Of a DNA stretch of 64,000 nucleotides, positions 34,892 to 47,735 are shown piece after piece. The DNA is from Ehretia macrophylla (taxonomy: Eukaryota > Streptophyta > Magnoliopsida > Boraginales > Ehretiaceae). The position numbers were made by a program, and so were the translations under genes. The stretch spans positions 47,357,569 to 47,421,568 of the forward strand of contig CM075766.1 in assembly GCA_037974665.1 (NCBI GenBank). Direction: 5' to 3'. The notes beneath the pieces were generated by a model, which worked only from the letters and a program-made list of their open reading frames with translations, did no database searches and was not told the DNA's origin. Position 1 is the first letter of the stretch; each line of letters begins with the position of its first letter.

Positions 34892-37308
34892 CTGACTTTT
34901 GTGACTACTATTCATTCCGTTTTTAAACTGCCTTCTATTAGTTAATTAGCATTTTTATTAAATCATATTAATTGTTAAAGTAATGGAAAAAATGTGCAAT
35001 TGAGCTAGGGACGATAGGAAAGCTCGTTTAGAAAATGATTTTTGTAGTTGAATGAATAGTATTACGTAACTAACTTAGGTAATTAATTAGCTAGCATATA
35101 TTTTACTATCTAAGCTCGTTTTAAGCTCAATAAGCGCATTATATTAGATCACTTAAGCACCCAAATGACCCTACCTCAACTTAGCCCTTTTATATATCAT
35201 TTAAACTCTCAAAATGCAAAACAAAAAAAAAATTAAAGCTGAATAGGAGCAGGAGCAGGCCGACAGCAGCAAACAGTGAGGAAAAAACAATTTTTGCTCT
35301 TCAATCCTTCATTTCAAGCCACTCCAAGCCTTGAGCAACTAGTGTAGGGTGTTTGCAAGGTTCCTAGGTGCTCCTACGCGTATTGGTGAGGGATTTCACG
35401 GCTTGTTTTTGTATTTCTAAATAGTTGCTCTTTTCTTGATTTGTTGAAAATGTGTTCAAATGCCATTGTATTAGTTATCTATGCTATTATACCATGTATA
35501 TGAATGTTAGAGAACATATTTGAGCCATCGTTTCGCAATTTAAACGGTTAGAATCGTTAGTTTGATTTTTAGGGTGAATAGTGACATTTTTCTAGGGTTT
35601 TGCGTAATTGCTCGAATTAGCTTGATTAAATGCTTCTAATAGATGCCTTAGGTGCTAGTGAAGGTAATCTAATAGCCCCGTGCACTTGCATTGTCCTTAA
35701 ATCGCTAAAACTGTAAAATAGCCGACTTTAATTTGGGGCTTTCGGGGTTAATGCGAATCCGGGTGGATTCGGGCTTCAATTCTAGTATCCTTAGGCTATC
35801 TAGGTGCTATAGAAGCCTTGATATCCCTTGTTTGAAGCCCGGACAATGTATGTGTAGTTTAAAGCCATAAGAGGGAATTTGGGGCTTTCGGGGTAATCGC
35901 GGGAAATTGAATGAGTTAGAGGGTTGAGAGGGTACCTTGAGGGTTAGTTAGAAGGTTGGGAGAGTTTCCTTTGAAAATGGAATCACTAACTTTGGTTTGG
36001 AAGAGAAATAGTTTGAAAAACAAAGGGGTTTAGGTGCAATTTCGGTTGACTCACACTTCTAAACCCATGGCATGACTTCTTAAGTGTTTATATGTGGATT
36101 CAAGTTGATTTGGAGCTTTTGGTATAATTCTATGCTTATTTTGTATATGTTCCTTTGTAAACTGCTTATTAGCTTCTATAATTGCTTCTATTCTAATTGC
36201 ATCGAGGTCAACCTACTTTGTTGATCCTCCTATGTGTTAATGCTTATATTATTGCTATTAAATTGCCATTGTTAAGTGCATTGCATAGTGGTTGCGCAAC
36301 CATAGAGTCAGGGGCAGATGTGTTGAATATCGGCAGGGCGGCAGAGGGCTTGCCGGTGGATATTCAAACTCCGTGCCCTAGTCCCTCATTCGCCTGGTCC
36401 GGAGATTGCCAGGGGATGTTGGGTCGTAGGATTATCGGGGTACATCCGGAGTACACCCACTGGAGTATTTGGGGATTATGCCGGCTTATCGTGATCGTGC
36501 TCGTGGTTCGTGGTTCATGAATGAAGACCAGTGAAGATTGGTGTATAGGGGATTGTGTGAAATGTATCCTTTTAAATGTGTGGTCACTTAAGTTATCATT
36601 GTTTCTTAAATTGTCTAAGTGATATTGTTGTATGACTGTATTATCTGTTGCATTGCACGCCCCGGGACTATATCCCTCACTGGGCAACAGTGGTTGCTCA
36701 TACCTCGATATATGTTTCAAGAGACGCTGAGGGTGATCCCCAGCTTGTTGAGTTAGTTGAGGAGGAGGAAGTTCAGATTGACCCTTTACCTTAGTTGCTG
36801 TGCCTGATAGCTTGAGGTGGTTTAATTCCTTGCTGCTTTGTGGAAGGCTCAACTGTTTATTTTATGTCCTAATTTGTAGCCTAAGGGCTATGTATATGCT
36901 TGTTGTATAAGTTGAAGACTAGTTGGTTGTGGTGTAGCTTTGAAAGCCTATGTACTGTAATAACTTATGATTTACTTCTATTCGCTTTGCTTGCTTGGGA
37001 GTGAATGGCTTAAAGTAGAAATGTTTGATCTTTCAATTATGTTTATTTGATTTCCTAGAATGTCATGATTATAAAACTATGTTGATAACAAGTTCTCGCA
37101 TGCTTGTGTGTTTTGGAACTATTGTGTACCATAAGGCTCGGATGGCCTTAGGACTTTGTTGTTTAATTAAGAAAAGCTTGTATTGTATTGTTGGGACTTT
37201 GTTTGAGTGATTACAGGTTTTTAGAATGTCCATGGTACAGGGGAGACTATGTCCGTGTGTCGGGTCTGGACTTAACCTTTAGCTTGGGGGTTGGGTCGGG
37301 GCGTGACA
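34814..37308 (+). repeat. 3' LTR of the Tekay-type element
   Basis: 2495 bp, the same length as the 5' LTR, with about 60 differences by eye. It ends 'gtcggggcgtgaca', followed by the second GCTTA. Confidence 0.95.
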
Positions 37309-37313
37309 GCTTA

Positions 37314-38841
37314 GGCCACTCGAATGCGTCTTTAATCTAGTTCAGGAAGGAAGGAAGTCTATTTTATTCCAAGGCTGCTATCAAAGCCTCTAACATGAGA
37401 TAAAGAGACTTAAGTCACCCTCGCTTTAGATGTCATATGAATTCTTAGCTAAATGAGCTTATAGTGTCATAGCTTTCATTCCTACGTTTTCCCAGATGTA
37501 CTATTCTTTGGGTGAAATGGATAGATAACCCAAACGGGAATGACTAATAAACATCAAATCCAGCTTAGAGACTTGTTTCATTTTAGCGGAATGAGGATCG
37601 AGAAGTTCTTACCTTAGAGCGGATTGTAAGGCATTAGGGGCATGTTGACTATGAAGACCAAAAACTCAATCCGTGAATTGATAAATGTTAGATGATCGCT
37701 TTGTGCCCCTCTTTTCATGATTCGGGTAGTACTAATTTTTAGTTGTTGTGAAAAATTCCTCTATAGTTGACTGAACCTGAATTATAGTATTGATTGTAGC
37801 TTTGAAGTACGTGTAGGAGTCCCACTGTAGGAAGAGAATTCAAGGCAGAGGTACAATGGATAGAGGGCTACGGCAAGGCGTTCGACTCACACTCCTATCA
37901 AAACTTCCAAGAGTGAACCCTCGACTTGCTTCCTTAGCCATTTATTTCAGTCAACCAGTGCTAAAAGCATTCGACTCATCATTCTTTTAAATGAATGGCT
38001 TCTTTCGCCTTCTTTTAGGTCTATTGGTCAGCATTCACCTAGCGCGAACTTCACTTCCCAAGAAAAAGCCAATTCAGCGGCGAACTTTCTTTGGTTGTGG
38101 TTAACCAGTCATCTCAGTCACCTATAAGATTAGGAGATCAGGATCAAAGCTCCATTCATCTAGTCATCCAGTTATCAAGTTAGGGTTCCAATCTAGAGCA
38201 TCGTTTAGGGTTTTATTATTCATAGGGGTTTCCTACCCTAAAGACAAAACAAAGGCTAAACTCGTTAACGGCTTTGGCTCCAACAATCAATGACTTAGTT
38301 GAACATGGAATTCTAATTCCTCTTTAAGGATTTAGAGAAAGGATACCGTTGCATGGCCTCGTTGATGAATGAAAATAGTTCCTCAAGCTCGATAACTCGA
38401 TAAGCTGGACGGGAACAAAATAAATAGTGGGTTGAGGGGCTACAAAGCCAGCCATTTTATATATAGTCAGGAGATCGGCTTTCGCACTATCAGAAAAGAA
38501 CCAAAACAAGGACATATCGGGACATTTTGGTGGTGGGTGGGGCATTATGATGGTTGGATTCCTTCTCGATCTTAGAAAGCCTGGTTCGCATTCCTACTAA
38601 AATAGGAAGTAGAAAGGAAGTATGGCAGGGCAGGGGGATAGGATTGCCTCCGATCTACGATCTCGATTACTGGTCGAGCCATTACCTCTCGGTATAACTT
38701 GTTAGAGTACGAAGGGATTCACTTACTGGAGTTGGTGAGGCAAAGATTGACTGCACGGAGACTGGCAATCTTGACGCTGGGGCATTTCCCCAATGGGTGG
38801 TGATTAGTCGATTTCTGGACAAACATTCATTTACTATCCCA
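37314..38841. other. Gene-free spacer, mitochondrial-like
   Basis: No gene recognised. The minus frame at 38324-38545 (73 codons) has no motif I know. Confidence 0.5.
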
Positions 38842-38970
38842 ATGAAGATGTTATTTTGTAACTGCCAAGGAGCTGGATCTAATGAATTTCTCAGAAATTG
38901 GAGAGATTTTGTTAACGGGCTATGATCATGGTACTCATTGAAACCCAAACTCAGAGACGACGAGAATGAA
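38842..38970 (+). pseudogene. LINE ORF2 endonuclease N-terminus, fragment
   Basis: The frame from ATG 38842 reads MKMLFCNCQGAGSNEFLRNW and continues with RDFVNG. This is the start of the L1-type endonuclease of plant LINEs (family: WNCQGAGS-.-F-RN). After a one-base shift, MVLIETQTQ matches the next conserved strand ('VLLET'). Only about 40 codons are left. The start of ORF2 without the rest is an internal fragment, not a typical 5'-truncated insertion, so it was probably moved with other nuclear DNA. Confidence 0.7.
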
Positions 38971-41900
38971 TTAGAACCATTTGAGCACACAAAGTAGCGC
39001 ATCAAGCAAAGAAGGAGGAAAAACAAAGAATGGAATGCGGGAAGCGAGCTTACCGGTCTTTGCTATGGATTTTTCCCCTCACTATAGCCTATGCTTTATC
39101 ATTACTAGGCAGGAAGAGATCTAGTCGAATAACGCATAAGAGAAGATCTCTTTAGAATGAACTACACATCACCCAGACGGGAAAAGAGCACCCCAGTTTA
39201 GTGGTCTAGGCTTGATGGCACTTATGACCCTTCAAAAGGCACCTGACTCTTAATCATAAACAGACTTGCACTGACCTCAACATAAGAGTCAGAACTTGGT
39301 CTGTTCTTTTTCTCAGTCTTCGATCGATCATTCTCTGCTTCAAATAGAAGGGCTTTCCCAGCTAACAAGGAAGTGGGATTGATAATTGAGATAAATTCTG
39401 AACTGGACCAAGATGGCCTATACACCAATTGATTGATACCATTCCTGAAGAAATGAAGATCATTGCGAGAAAACCACCCTCGTATAAATGCAGAAGCTTG
39501 GCAGCTGTAGAATGAACCATGAGATCGGGTTTAATTAAAAGGGATTTGAGTAACGGGAAGGTACTAATTGAATAATCTATAGCAGGAAAGGGAGGAACCA
39601 AACTAGCTTGGCTAGCTAAGGCGAATTTGGATACGATAATAACTAGCCCTAAGAAGCTGCTTGAAACTATCTTCAAATCCCTACTCTCCTACGTCGGGAT
39701 TCAACCTAAGGCTTGTTCGAAATCCGAATGAATGGATAATACATACATAAAGAATATGAAGCACAATCTCCAACTCTAAATCGGTGGTATCTTTTCTTGT
39801 TCCTGATGCTTCCATTGAGAGAAATGAACCTTTCTTCATTCTCCTTCGATCCAAGCCACAAGGCAAAAGGCAAGCTGACTTTGAGGCTAAATGCCTACTT
39901 TTTGATTTAAAGAATTTACAAAAAGCTATTAATCTAGCTATCGAGTCACCCTAATGGAGAACTCTAACTAAACTTTCAAGCTTTCTTTTTATTATGTGTA
40001 CCAGTGCCACCTATTTTATCTTTTCCTAAATAAGTGGTTAAGTGCTTGAGACTTCTCTAAAGAGAGTTGACTAGTAAAAAACATATCATGGCTTAGGGCT
40101 TGGACTGACTTCCTTGACTGATAGCTTGAAGCCTAAGACGGAAAAATTCACTAGTGGAATTTGATTATAATAGTCACCCTTTTATCACTACTCCCTTTTT
40201 CGAGGGATGAGCTCTGACTAAAGCTATCAAGAAGGGATCTAATCCAGATCTTCTATTTCCGACCCAAAAGCAATTCTTGAAAGCCCACTTTCTTCGTAAA
40301 CACCTTTAGATTTCGAATCATGCCATGGGTTACCCCTGATTCTAGGACAAAAGAAATGGACTAAGGGGGGCATCCTTTGACTTCGATCGGCCTATTCACT
40401 CAGCTAGGGAATAAGACTAACCTAATTTTCCTATTCACTGAACCCAAGACTCAAGGCAAAGAGAATTGCCTTTGCTCCATTCTTTCAACTTATAGGATGG
40501 AATTCAGATTCCTAACTAAACTCTCTTACGTGAAGACCGGATCTTCGGGATCTAAGTACTCCTAGGGGGTACTTGACAACTAACTCGTAGGGCATGATAT
40601 CCCAAAAATCCTCAAGTACTCGCTGCACTTCTTAGAAATTGAATTCCAAATAAGAGATTTCAATCCATTGGACAAGCACATCCGCTACTAGTAATAGGAT
40701 GCTTGATGAGCTTCTCCCATCAGAATTATAAGGCTTTTAATGGGCCCGGAGATGACTTAATGGCTAGAGAGTTCGCTTGCTGACTAAGAAGGTGCGAGGA
40801 CTTCATTACTTCCTCTAGCTAACCAACTGAGAGGCAGACTAAGTTCACGGGTTGGAGATAAGCGGACTCCGTCTTCCTAGCCCTTGAAGGCATACCAGTT
40901 GATGACTGTGTCCTAGAAAGAAAGTCTGGGAAAGCGAAAGTAGAGTAAGGGAAGTCGGCAAAAGGAGAAGGCTCAATTTAGCAGTATTATCTTACTTCGC
41001 CGTGTTCTGGGGATGAAGTAGTCCTTTTTCAAATAGCTGGTAGTTTAGCTAAGGCATTAACTAATGGGCGGGCATTGATCTAATAAGTTGGTTGGATCTT
41101 TGGCCTGTAGGGAAAGAAAAAGAATAAGGCAAGCTAGGAATGGACTGAATGAATATGAACCGTTTGAGACCGAGCCTTCTATCGATTCACCAATTGCATC
41201 AAAGCCCTTTTAGGCATTTTTTTAGGTAGGCCAAGAAAGAGCTTGTTTTCCGAATCAATTGTAAAAGAGCCCCTTGCTTTAGTTGAAAGACAAACTGGAG
41301 GGGAAAGAAGGGAATTAAGTAAGGTAGACTAGGAAGATGAAGTCGTAGGTTAAAATGAGTTAAAAATGGAAGCCGGGGAGAAACTAAGACCTGCGGGTCT
41401 ACTATCTATGTTCACCTTCCCTCTACCATTTATATAGGAAATGCTAGGCCGGGTTGGGTGAGATTCCCTGACTGTCTTTTGGGGCTAGCTTTGCTTGCTT
41501 CTTTTAGGCGGGACAGCTTACTGGAAAGATCAGAGAAGATGAGCTACTCAAGGGAAATTACAGATCCGACTATTCACTCATAGCTGACTTTCCGACTTGG
41601 TACCAGTACCAGAAAAAGGGGAAGAGAACAACCAATATGAAGAAACTGGAGCCAATAGGCGATAACGAACCGCTTATCCCAGGCTGGTCCGTAGATTAGT
41701 CTTAATACTTGAATCCGGGTCATGCTCTTAGCTTAGAGCAGTTAATGCCCTGATACGTGGCATGGCTCAATTTCATAATTGAAAATCGGTGGATTCTGAA
41801 TGGTAGTACTAAAGCCAGGGTGCTCGAATAGAGAAGGAAGTGGATTGACAGACTGAAGACAAGCCTTTTGGACCCGTAAACTATGCTCCTTCCACGTATA

Positions 41901-44900
41901 AAGCTCCGGAGAGAAATCGATTGATGGATCGTGCATCTGCTATCTATCAAGCCAGAAAACTACCACTCAGATATAAGGCGAAGCTGATCATAAACAAAAA
42001 CAAGAAATAGTTACATCATTATTCAATAGTACACTCTTTCACTTTCCCTTGGCACCTTCCATTTTCCATCGAGGGTGACTTCACATCGCTTTATTCAAAT
42101 ACTATAATTAAATCAGGGTGGAAATAAAGCCATTCTTTCCAAATCCCCCACCACTTTCTTATCCTTGTCTCGGTTCCATACTTTGTTCGCCAAAGGATGA
42201 GCGACCAACTCCTTGCTAAGTGGGAAATGACTCAAAAGCTACATTCAAGACTGAGGCGGGTCGGATCCCAACTCTCTATCCGAAAAAGGGCATAATGCTA
42301 ATCCGACATAAAAGGATCGGTTTATTCCTCCGCTGGAGAGGTAGGTGAGGAATACAGTTGTTCTACTGCTAGGATTTCAGTCACTGCTGATCCTGATCAA
42401 TAGTTTAATCCATTTCTTTTGTCATTGGACTTATCTGGCTAACGTTTGTATACCCCTAAAGCCCTAAGGTAGCTATCTATTTTCTAGATTCTTAATAGCA
42501 AGCACAGAAGCAGGAAAGCTAGACAAGTAGCATTTAGAAAAGTCTCATCCATTGGTATATGCCCTATTTGAAATAGTGGAAACAGTGACTTCCTCAACAG
42601 TAGCTGGTAAGGCTGAAGTAGAGGCGGTTTGCTGTAATTGCTTACATGGCGAACTCTAGTTAATAGAGCTAGTACGAAGAAGAGCCTACAGGACCACTGA
42701 CATCGTACGAGACAAAGCCAGTACATAGAGGGGCTCAGCCACAGTAGCGAACATGAATTGTTGGGATCATGCCCATTACAGTAGCGTGAAGCAATAATAG
42801 AAAGCGAAGAGTCCCAGATCTGGTCCATGTGAACTCGGTTATTAGACACATAGATTACTCTTCCTGTGGCCCAGCAGGTTAAGCTCTTGCTTCTTATATG
42901 AAAATAAGGCATTATGGGGAAAGGCATAATCTGTGGGCGGCAGGAGTCAATAGACATAGTAAGTAACCGGTCACATGGAGGACTGTCTTGAGAGACGAAT
43001 CATATGCGCCTAGAGCTCATGGTCCATCAGAGGTAAAAAAGTCATTGAAAAAATGAGTGGCTAGTCTGTTTGGGTTGCTTGAGGAACTCAATTTCCTCGC
43101 TCAAAAGGAGAGTCTGACATCCTTCTTGTCATCCAACTCAAATGTGGTTAGTGGATCCCTTTAATTTAAATAGAGTTATCATGCTTGTGAAACATAGCTA
43201 TTCTTCAAATTGAAAAAGAAATGTATGAATAGAGGCCTTGCCTTATGAGTGAACTATCTTACCTAACGAGGGCTAAGAGAGACCCTCCTTGCTGTTGTGC
43301 AATTTACTAGTTTAAGGGAACTAAATTGATTATTTCTAATGATAAATAGTAATCAGTAGGCTCTTACCCTATTCCTTTTTTGGGTCTGGTAGTAAGGCAA
43401 GCTGGAGCAGGGCGTAAGAATAAAATCGTTTGGTTGGTAAGAACCATGTCGAAGAAGTTCGACCTTGGAAAAAAGCCATTGGGAATGGAAAAGCCTAGTT
43501 CTTCCAAGCCAGGCTAGAGAAAGCCTAAGCCAAAATGTTAAATAGTAGGAGACGGGTATACCGCCCAAAGTCCCATTCAGTTACTTCCGGGGTGAAGGCG
43601 AAAGTACATCTTCTCAATCGAAGGAAGAGAACAAGACGTATCTTACTTATGATATTTTTTGTAGCATCCATGAATCTCAATTAAAAGTACCAAACAATGA
43701 AATCGCACCCATTAAATAAAAGAAGACCGCTCGCCAACTACTATGATTAAAAGAAATACCATTGAATCGACTTTCCTTTCGCTATACCTAATCTATTGAA
43801 AGCATGCAGTCAATCCTATCCTTTCTCCCTTATTTTACTAGAATTTCCATAGAGCCACACGTCTCGGCTCTCCTCCCTTTAGAACCTCTTTTACTTCAAG
43901 TCAGTGTTTTGAGATCATCAAACACAAGCAGGAGATCAAGCATTCGCATAGAAAAAGGGTGAACAAATTAAAGTCTGTTCGTCATGATCCGGGTCAAGCC
44001 CTTTGATTTTGATTTGAGATCCCCAATTACGGGTAAACCCAATCATTTCTATTCTATTTTAGTAGATCTCAGGGAAAAAGTCCTTCTAACGTCTCTTGTT
44101 GGAATGATAAATCTATTTTTCAATGAAAAGAGCGTCCTTGTTCTTTCGCATGTAGAAAGGAGAAGAGTGAAAGAGATTACCTAAAGGAATGGATTTGAAC
44201 AATGGAGGGTAGGGGAATGAAAGAATAATATTTCACATAGGGAGAACCGACTTCAAGCAAGCGGTGCGCTAAATACGGTGGATGGGTGGGGAAGCTCAAG
44301 TAAGCGATTAATCTGTTCAGGTGGTGGTTACAACAATTTTTCCGTCAGAGAAATAGGTTACTTGTGCTCGGAACCATGTGTCTTATGGAAGCAAAGGAAG
44401 CCTTTCTTTGAATAGGAAAGGGTCGTCTCGTTCTGCCTTACTGGCTTTCCCCTCTGATCTACTACCACCCCCTATCTATATCAAATACTAATCCCTCATA
44501 AGATAGACCTACTTCCTAAGGCAATCAATCACCAACTCTATCTTTAGCCGCTCATCATCTGCTCTGTTGTCCCCTTCGGTGCACAGTCCTCTTTCTATTC
44601 ATTTAGTTATTCTATTTAGTGACGTATCGAGAGCTGCACCGTTCCAATATATAGATATCATAGTAAATACCTCAATGAATAGGACTCCTTATCCCTAAGA
44701 CTAAGTCGCTCTAGTACACATGCTACTAATCGTTGCTTGGATAGAGCGAACGAAGGACAAGGGTCCAAAGGAGAATGAGCTGCCAAGTATGATCAAAAGG
44801 CGAACAACTCAGTGAATCTGTTCAATAACTACATCAATGTTGCTTGTAAAGCTCTTTCATCGAGACCGCTTCGTGGACTACTTTTTCCAGTTAGAGTGAC

Positions 44901-47735
44901 AGTGGTCTGGATTAATGGGGTACTCAACTACTAGTCTAGTAGTTTTTTTTTCTATTAGTTGTGCATGATCCTCGTTAACATTTTCTCTTTAGCGATCCGA
45001 TTCTATCTCGCTCTTTAGATTACTTTCTTTTAGCTACCGGCTGTTTTTCTTTCTTTTTCATCACTGAGTCTCAACAAGGGATCCAACTGTCTCCCTTAGA
45101 TTACTACCTTGTTGTGCATATCATCATTTCCAATTATCCACCGAATCGTTCGCAGAAGCTAGGCCAAGCCCCTATTGGTCTCTACGTTTGGACCAACTGA
45201 GAAGCAATTCGAGGCCCGAACATGGTTTCCTTGCGACTGTTTATCATCCCAACGTTCCCCTACAAGAAAAGACCCCTTACAATAGATAGTCCCCCATCCA
45301 CTAACTCCCTCACCGATGCTACATCTGCACACATAACATATGTCTGTAAGCCCTATCGGCTACCCTTCAATTCTATGGTTTCCTATATCGCTATTGTCGA
45401 GCACTTGGCGTCAGAGCACTCTAGCCGATATATGTCCATAGAAGGCAAGAGTTGACTAGATTAGATTGTCTCTTCTTACAGTACCCAACTAAGGTTAGTA
45501 TAGTATTAAGGGAGATGACCCATTTACTCCCTGATCTACGAGCACCCTTTCCCTGTAGATTTGTTCCCATGGTTCGAGTAAATAAAGAAATATATCATCT
45601 TTGAGGATTTTAGGCAATCCCGATTGCACAACCTGACCATAGGTCTAGGGGAACTGTTTCTCAGGGTGTGTCTAGTGTGGCCTCCTTGGAAGGATATCTT
45701 AGGTCGGGGGACATTTCTCCTTAACTGTCATATATGAGTATAAAGTGGCAAGATTGAATGCTAGTCAATCAAGAGCTCAGCATAATGAGGATAGCTAAAC
45801 TCGAGTTGAACTAAGGGATTCGCTTCAATGAGGGCCGTCTTCCATCTTTTGTCTACACTCTCCCATGACTGTGTAACAGAAGTACATAAGAGTGGAACAA
45901 GTCTACAAGAGTTACTATGCTACAATTCGCATCCCAACCTAATCTCTCAACCAATGCCGTACAGTAATTGGCCTGTCCACCATTCAGGATAAGTATGGTA
46001 TCAAGAAATTGAGCATATTATTCCGTCTTGGTAGGGCAGGGTAGTCGTAGATTACTTTTAAACTTTCGTTCCTAAAGAAGTGAACCATTAGTTTGTGTAC
46101 ATAGCAAAGCCACGCCCAATACACCTGCAATTCCCATCATATGACTCATAGTTTTCAATTAAATGTTCCTGGGCTTCTGGGCCCGATTAGCCCCACTTTC
46201 AAACATATGTTGGGATGACTGGTTCCTTCATCACATACCTATCACTTTTGAATCTCTATCCTCTGGTGAACCTTATCTGGAAGTCACCTATTCTACAAAT
46301 AGTAGTGTTTCGATTATCAAGGATGGTCGTAAATCAGTAAGCAAGCCGCCCTCTTCTATTACCAGATAAATGCATAAATAAATGAAGTCAACACCGAGGC
46401 AGGAAAGCGATAAGGCCAGAATGTATGGTTCTGACCAAATAGAGCAGACAAACAGACTATTAGACATACTACCAATTCCTTTGCAGTCAAATAGGTGTTA
46501 TCTTTCCTTATGTTATGAGGTCTTCATTTAGTAGTCGAATAAATTAGCCTTATGTTTGGATCTTTAGGCTTTAGGGGTATCTTCTGGAGCCCTTCACTTT
46601 CTTTTTTTTGATGCATATCTAGCAATGACAGAGGTTCCCTCCCCTTTTCTCCCAGCCTGGCCCCTTCTTTTATCTTATCTAGAAACACTTTTAGTGTGAT
46701 ACAAAGAAGAAAGACTGCTCTCATCATTCATAGAATCTGGCATTCCTCTATTTGCCTATCTTACCCCTATCGAAAAAGAAGCGAAGTGGACTTTGCCTTG
46801 AATGAACGATTCTTCCTTTGTTGAGCTAAGGGGACGGTCCTGCCTAACCCAACTAAAAAGAATTAGGAGTTCCCACAGCAACCCAACCTAGAAGTATACC
46901 TCTATTTTGAAAAACCTCTGCAAGAACTCCGCAGATTGCTGAGATGTCATCCACTAATTCAGAATCTCAGTTCCTAGGCTATTAATGAAGAGGAGAAACA
47001 AAATCAATCATAATAACACTTCCAATAGTGGAATTGGAATCAAGGGATGCGGAATCGACAGATTCTTTAACTCACGCTTCAGGGGAAGGACTAATTAGAG
47101 CTTAGTAGAAGGACTAATGGGCGAAGCGTTTAGTTGTTAGTTGAAAGAAACTGGGCCTAACACCATAGAAGGAGGATTGATTATATAATAACCCATACAT
47201 AGATGAAAGTAGCATTCAGGCATCGGTGGAAGCGCTAAGCGAAAAAAGTGAAAAAGCTTTGAAGCCGATCGAACACAACGAGAGTAGTAGATTAGCGGTT
47301 GATCTTCTACCTGATCTATCTACCAAATTGATGTATTAGAGAGACCGAGTTCCTACGACGGAAGAAAAGATTCACCAGCTCTATCGATTATCAAATCCCT
47401 TTACCTTTGTGGAAGACATTGCATGGAATAGCTTACACGGAAATGAGCTTGGTACAAGTTCAGATTCAAAATAGAACTTCCTAAGCTAGAAGGAATATGA
47501 TCAGGGGTGGGTAATAGACTAACTGCCAAGGAGCGGAGTAGCTCAATCTGAGGGAGAGGTTTGAAGATGCTCTAACGAATTTGAGTTCAGTTGTTGTACC
47601 AATAAGTGAAAGAAAAGAGCGGACCGCAACTAGACCTGAGAAAATAGCAGCTTTCAGGCATCCTTTCATTGAGGAGGTCTTGGATAGAAGATGAGCCAAC
47701 AGTAGGACTCTCTTAGAGTGCGGGAGTATAACAGT
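38971..47735. other. 8.8-kb gene-free tract, mitochondrial-like
   Basis: I recognise no gene, RNA gene or transposon. The longest frame is 42484-42957 (157 codons, minus). It is Leu/Cys/Ser-rich, has no motif and lacks codon structure I trust. Others (38682-39026, 39362-39676, 43353-43568, 43984-44184, 45222-45455, 46163-46369, 46524-46727, 47481-47801) are shorter and unidentified. The frame at 47481-47801 runs across the LTR boundary at 47736. Confidence 0.5.

Larger units (their letters stand above)
27279..37308 (+). mobile_element. Ty3/gypsy chromovirus (Tekay-type) LTR retrotransposon
   Basis: A structurally complete element of 10,030 bp. Two 2495-bp LTRs start TGTGACGCCCGAG and end TGACA. 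An initiator-tRNA-Met primer site follows the 5' LTR, gag-pol with a C-terminal chromodomain fills the interior, and a purine tract precedes the 3' LTR. It is flanked by an exact 5-bp duplication, GCTTA, at 27274-27278 and 37309-37313, so it arrived by integrase-mediated insertion. By eye I count about 60 differences between the LTRs (about 97-98% identity), a fairly recent insertion. Stops and frameshifts in gag and pol make this copy non-autonomous. The Tekay (Del) assignment rests on the RT, integrase and chromodomain patterns. Confidence 0.95.

Noticed and set aside
42484-42957. 157-codon minus-strand frame
   Set aside because: No recognisable motif, odd composition, and plant mitochondrial spacers carry many chance frames of this size.
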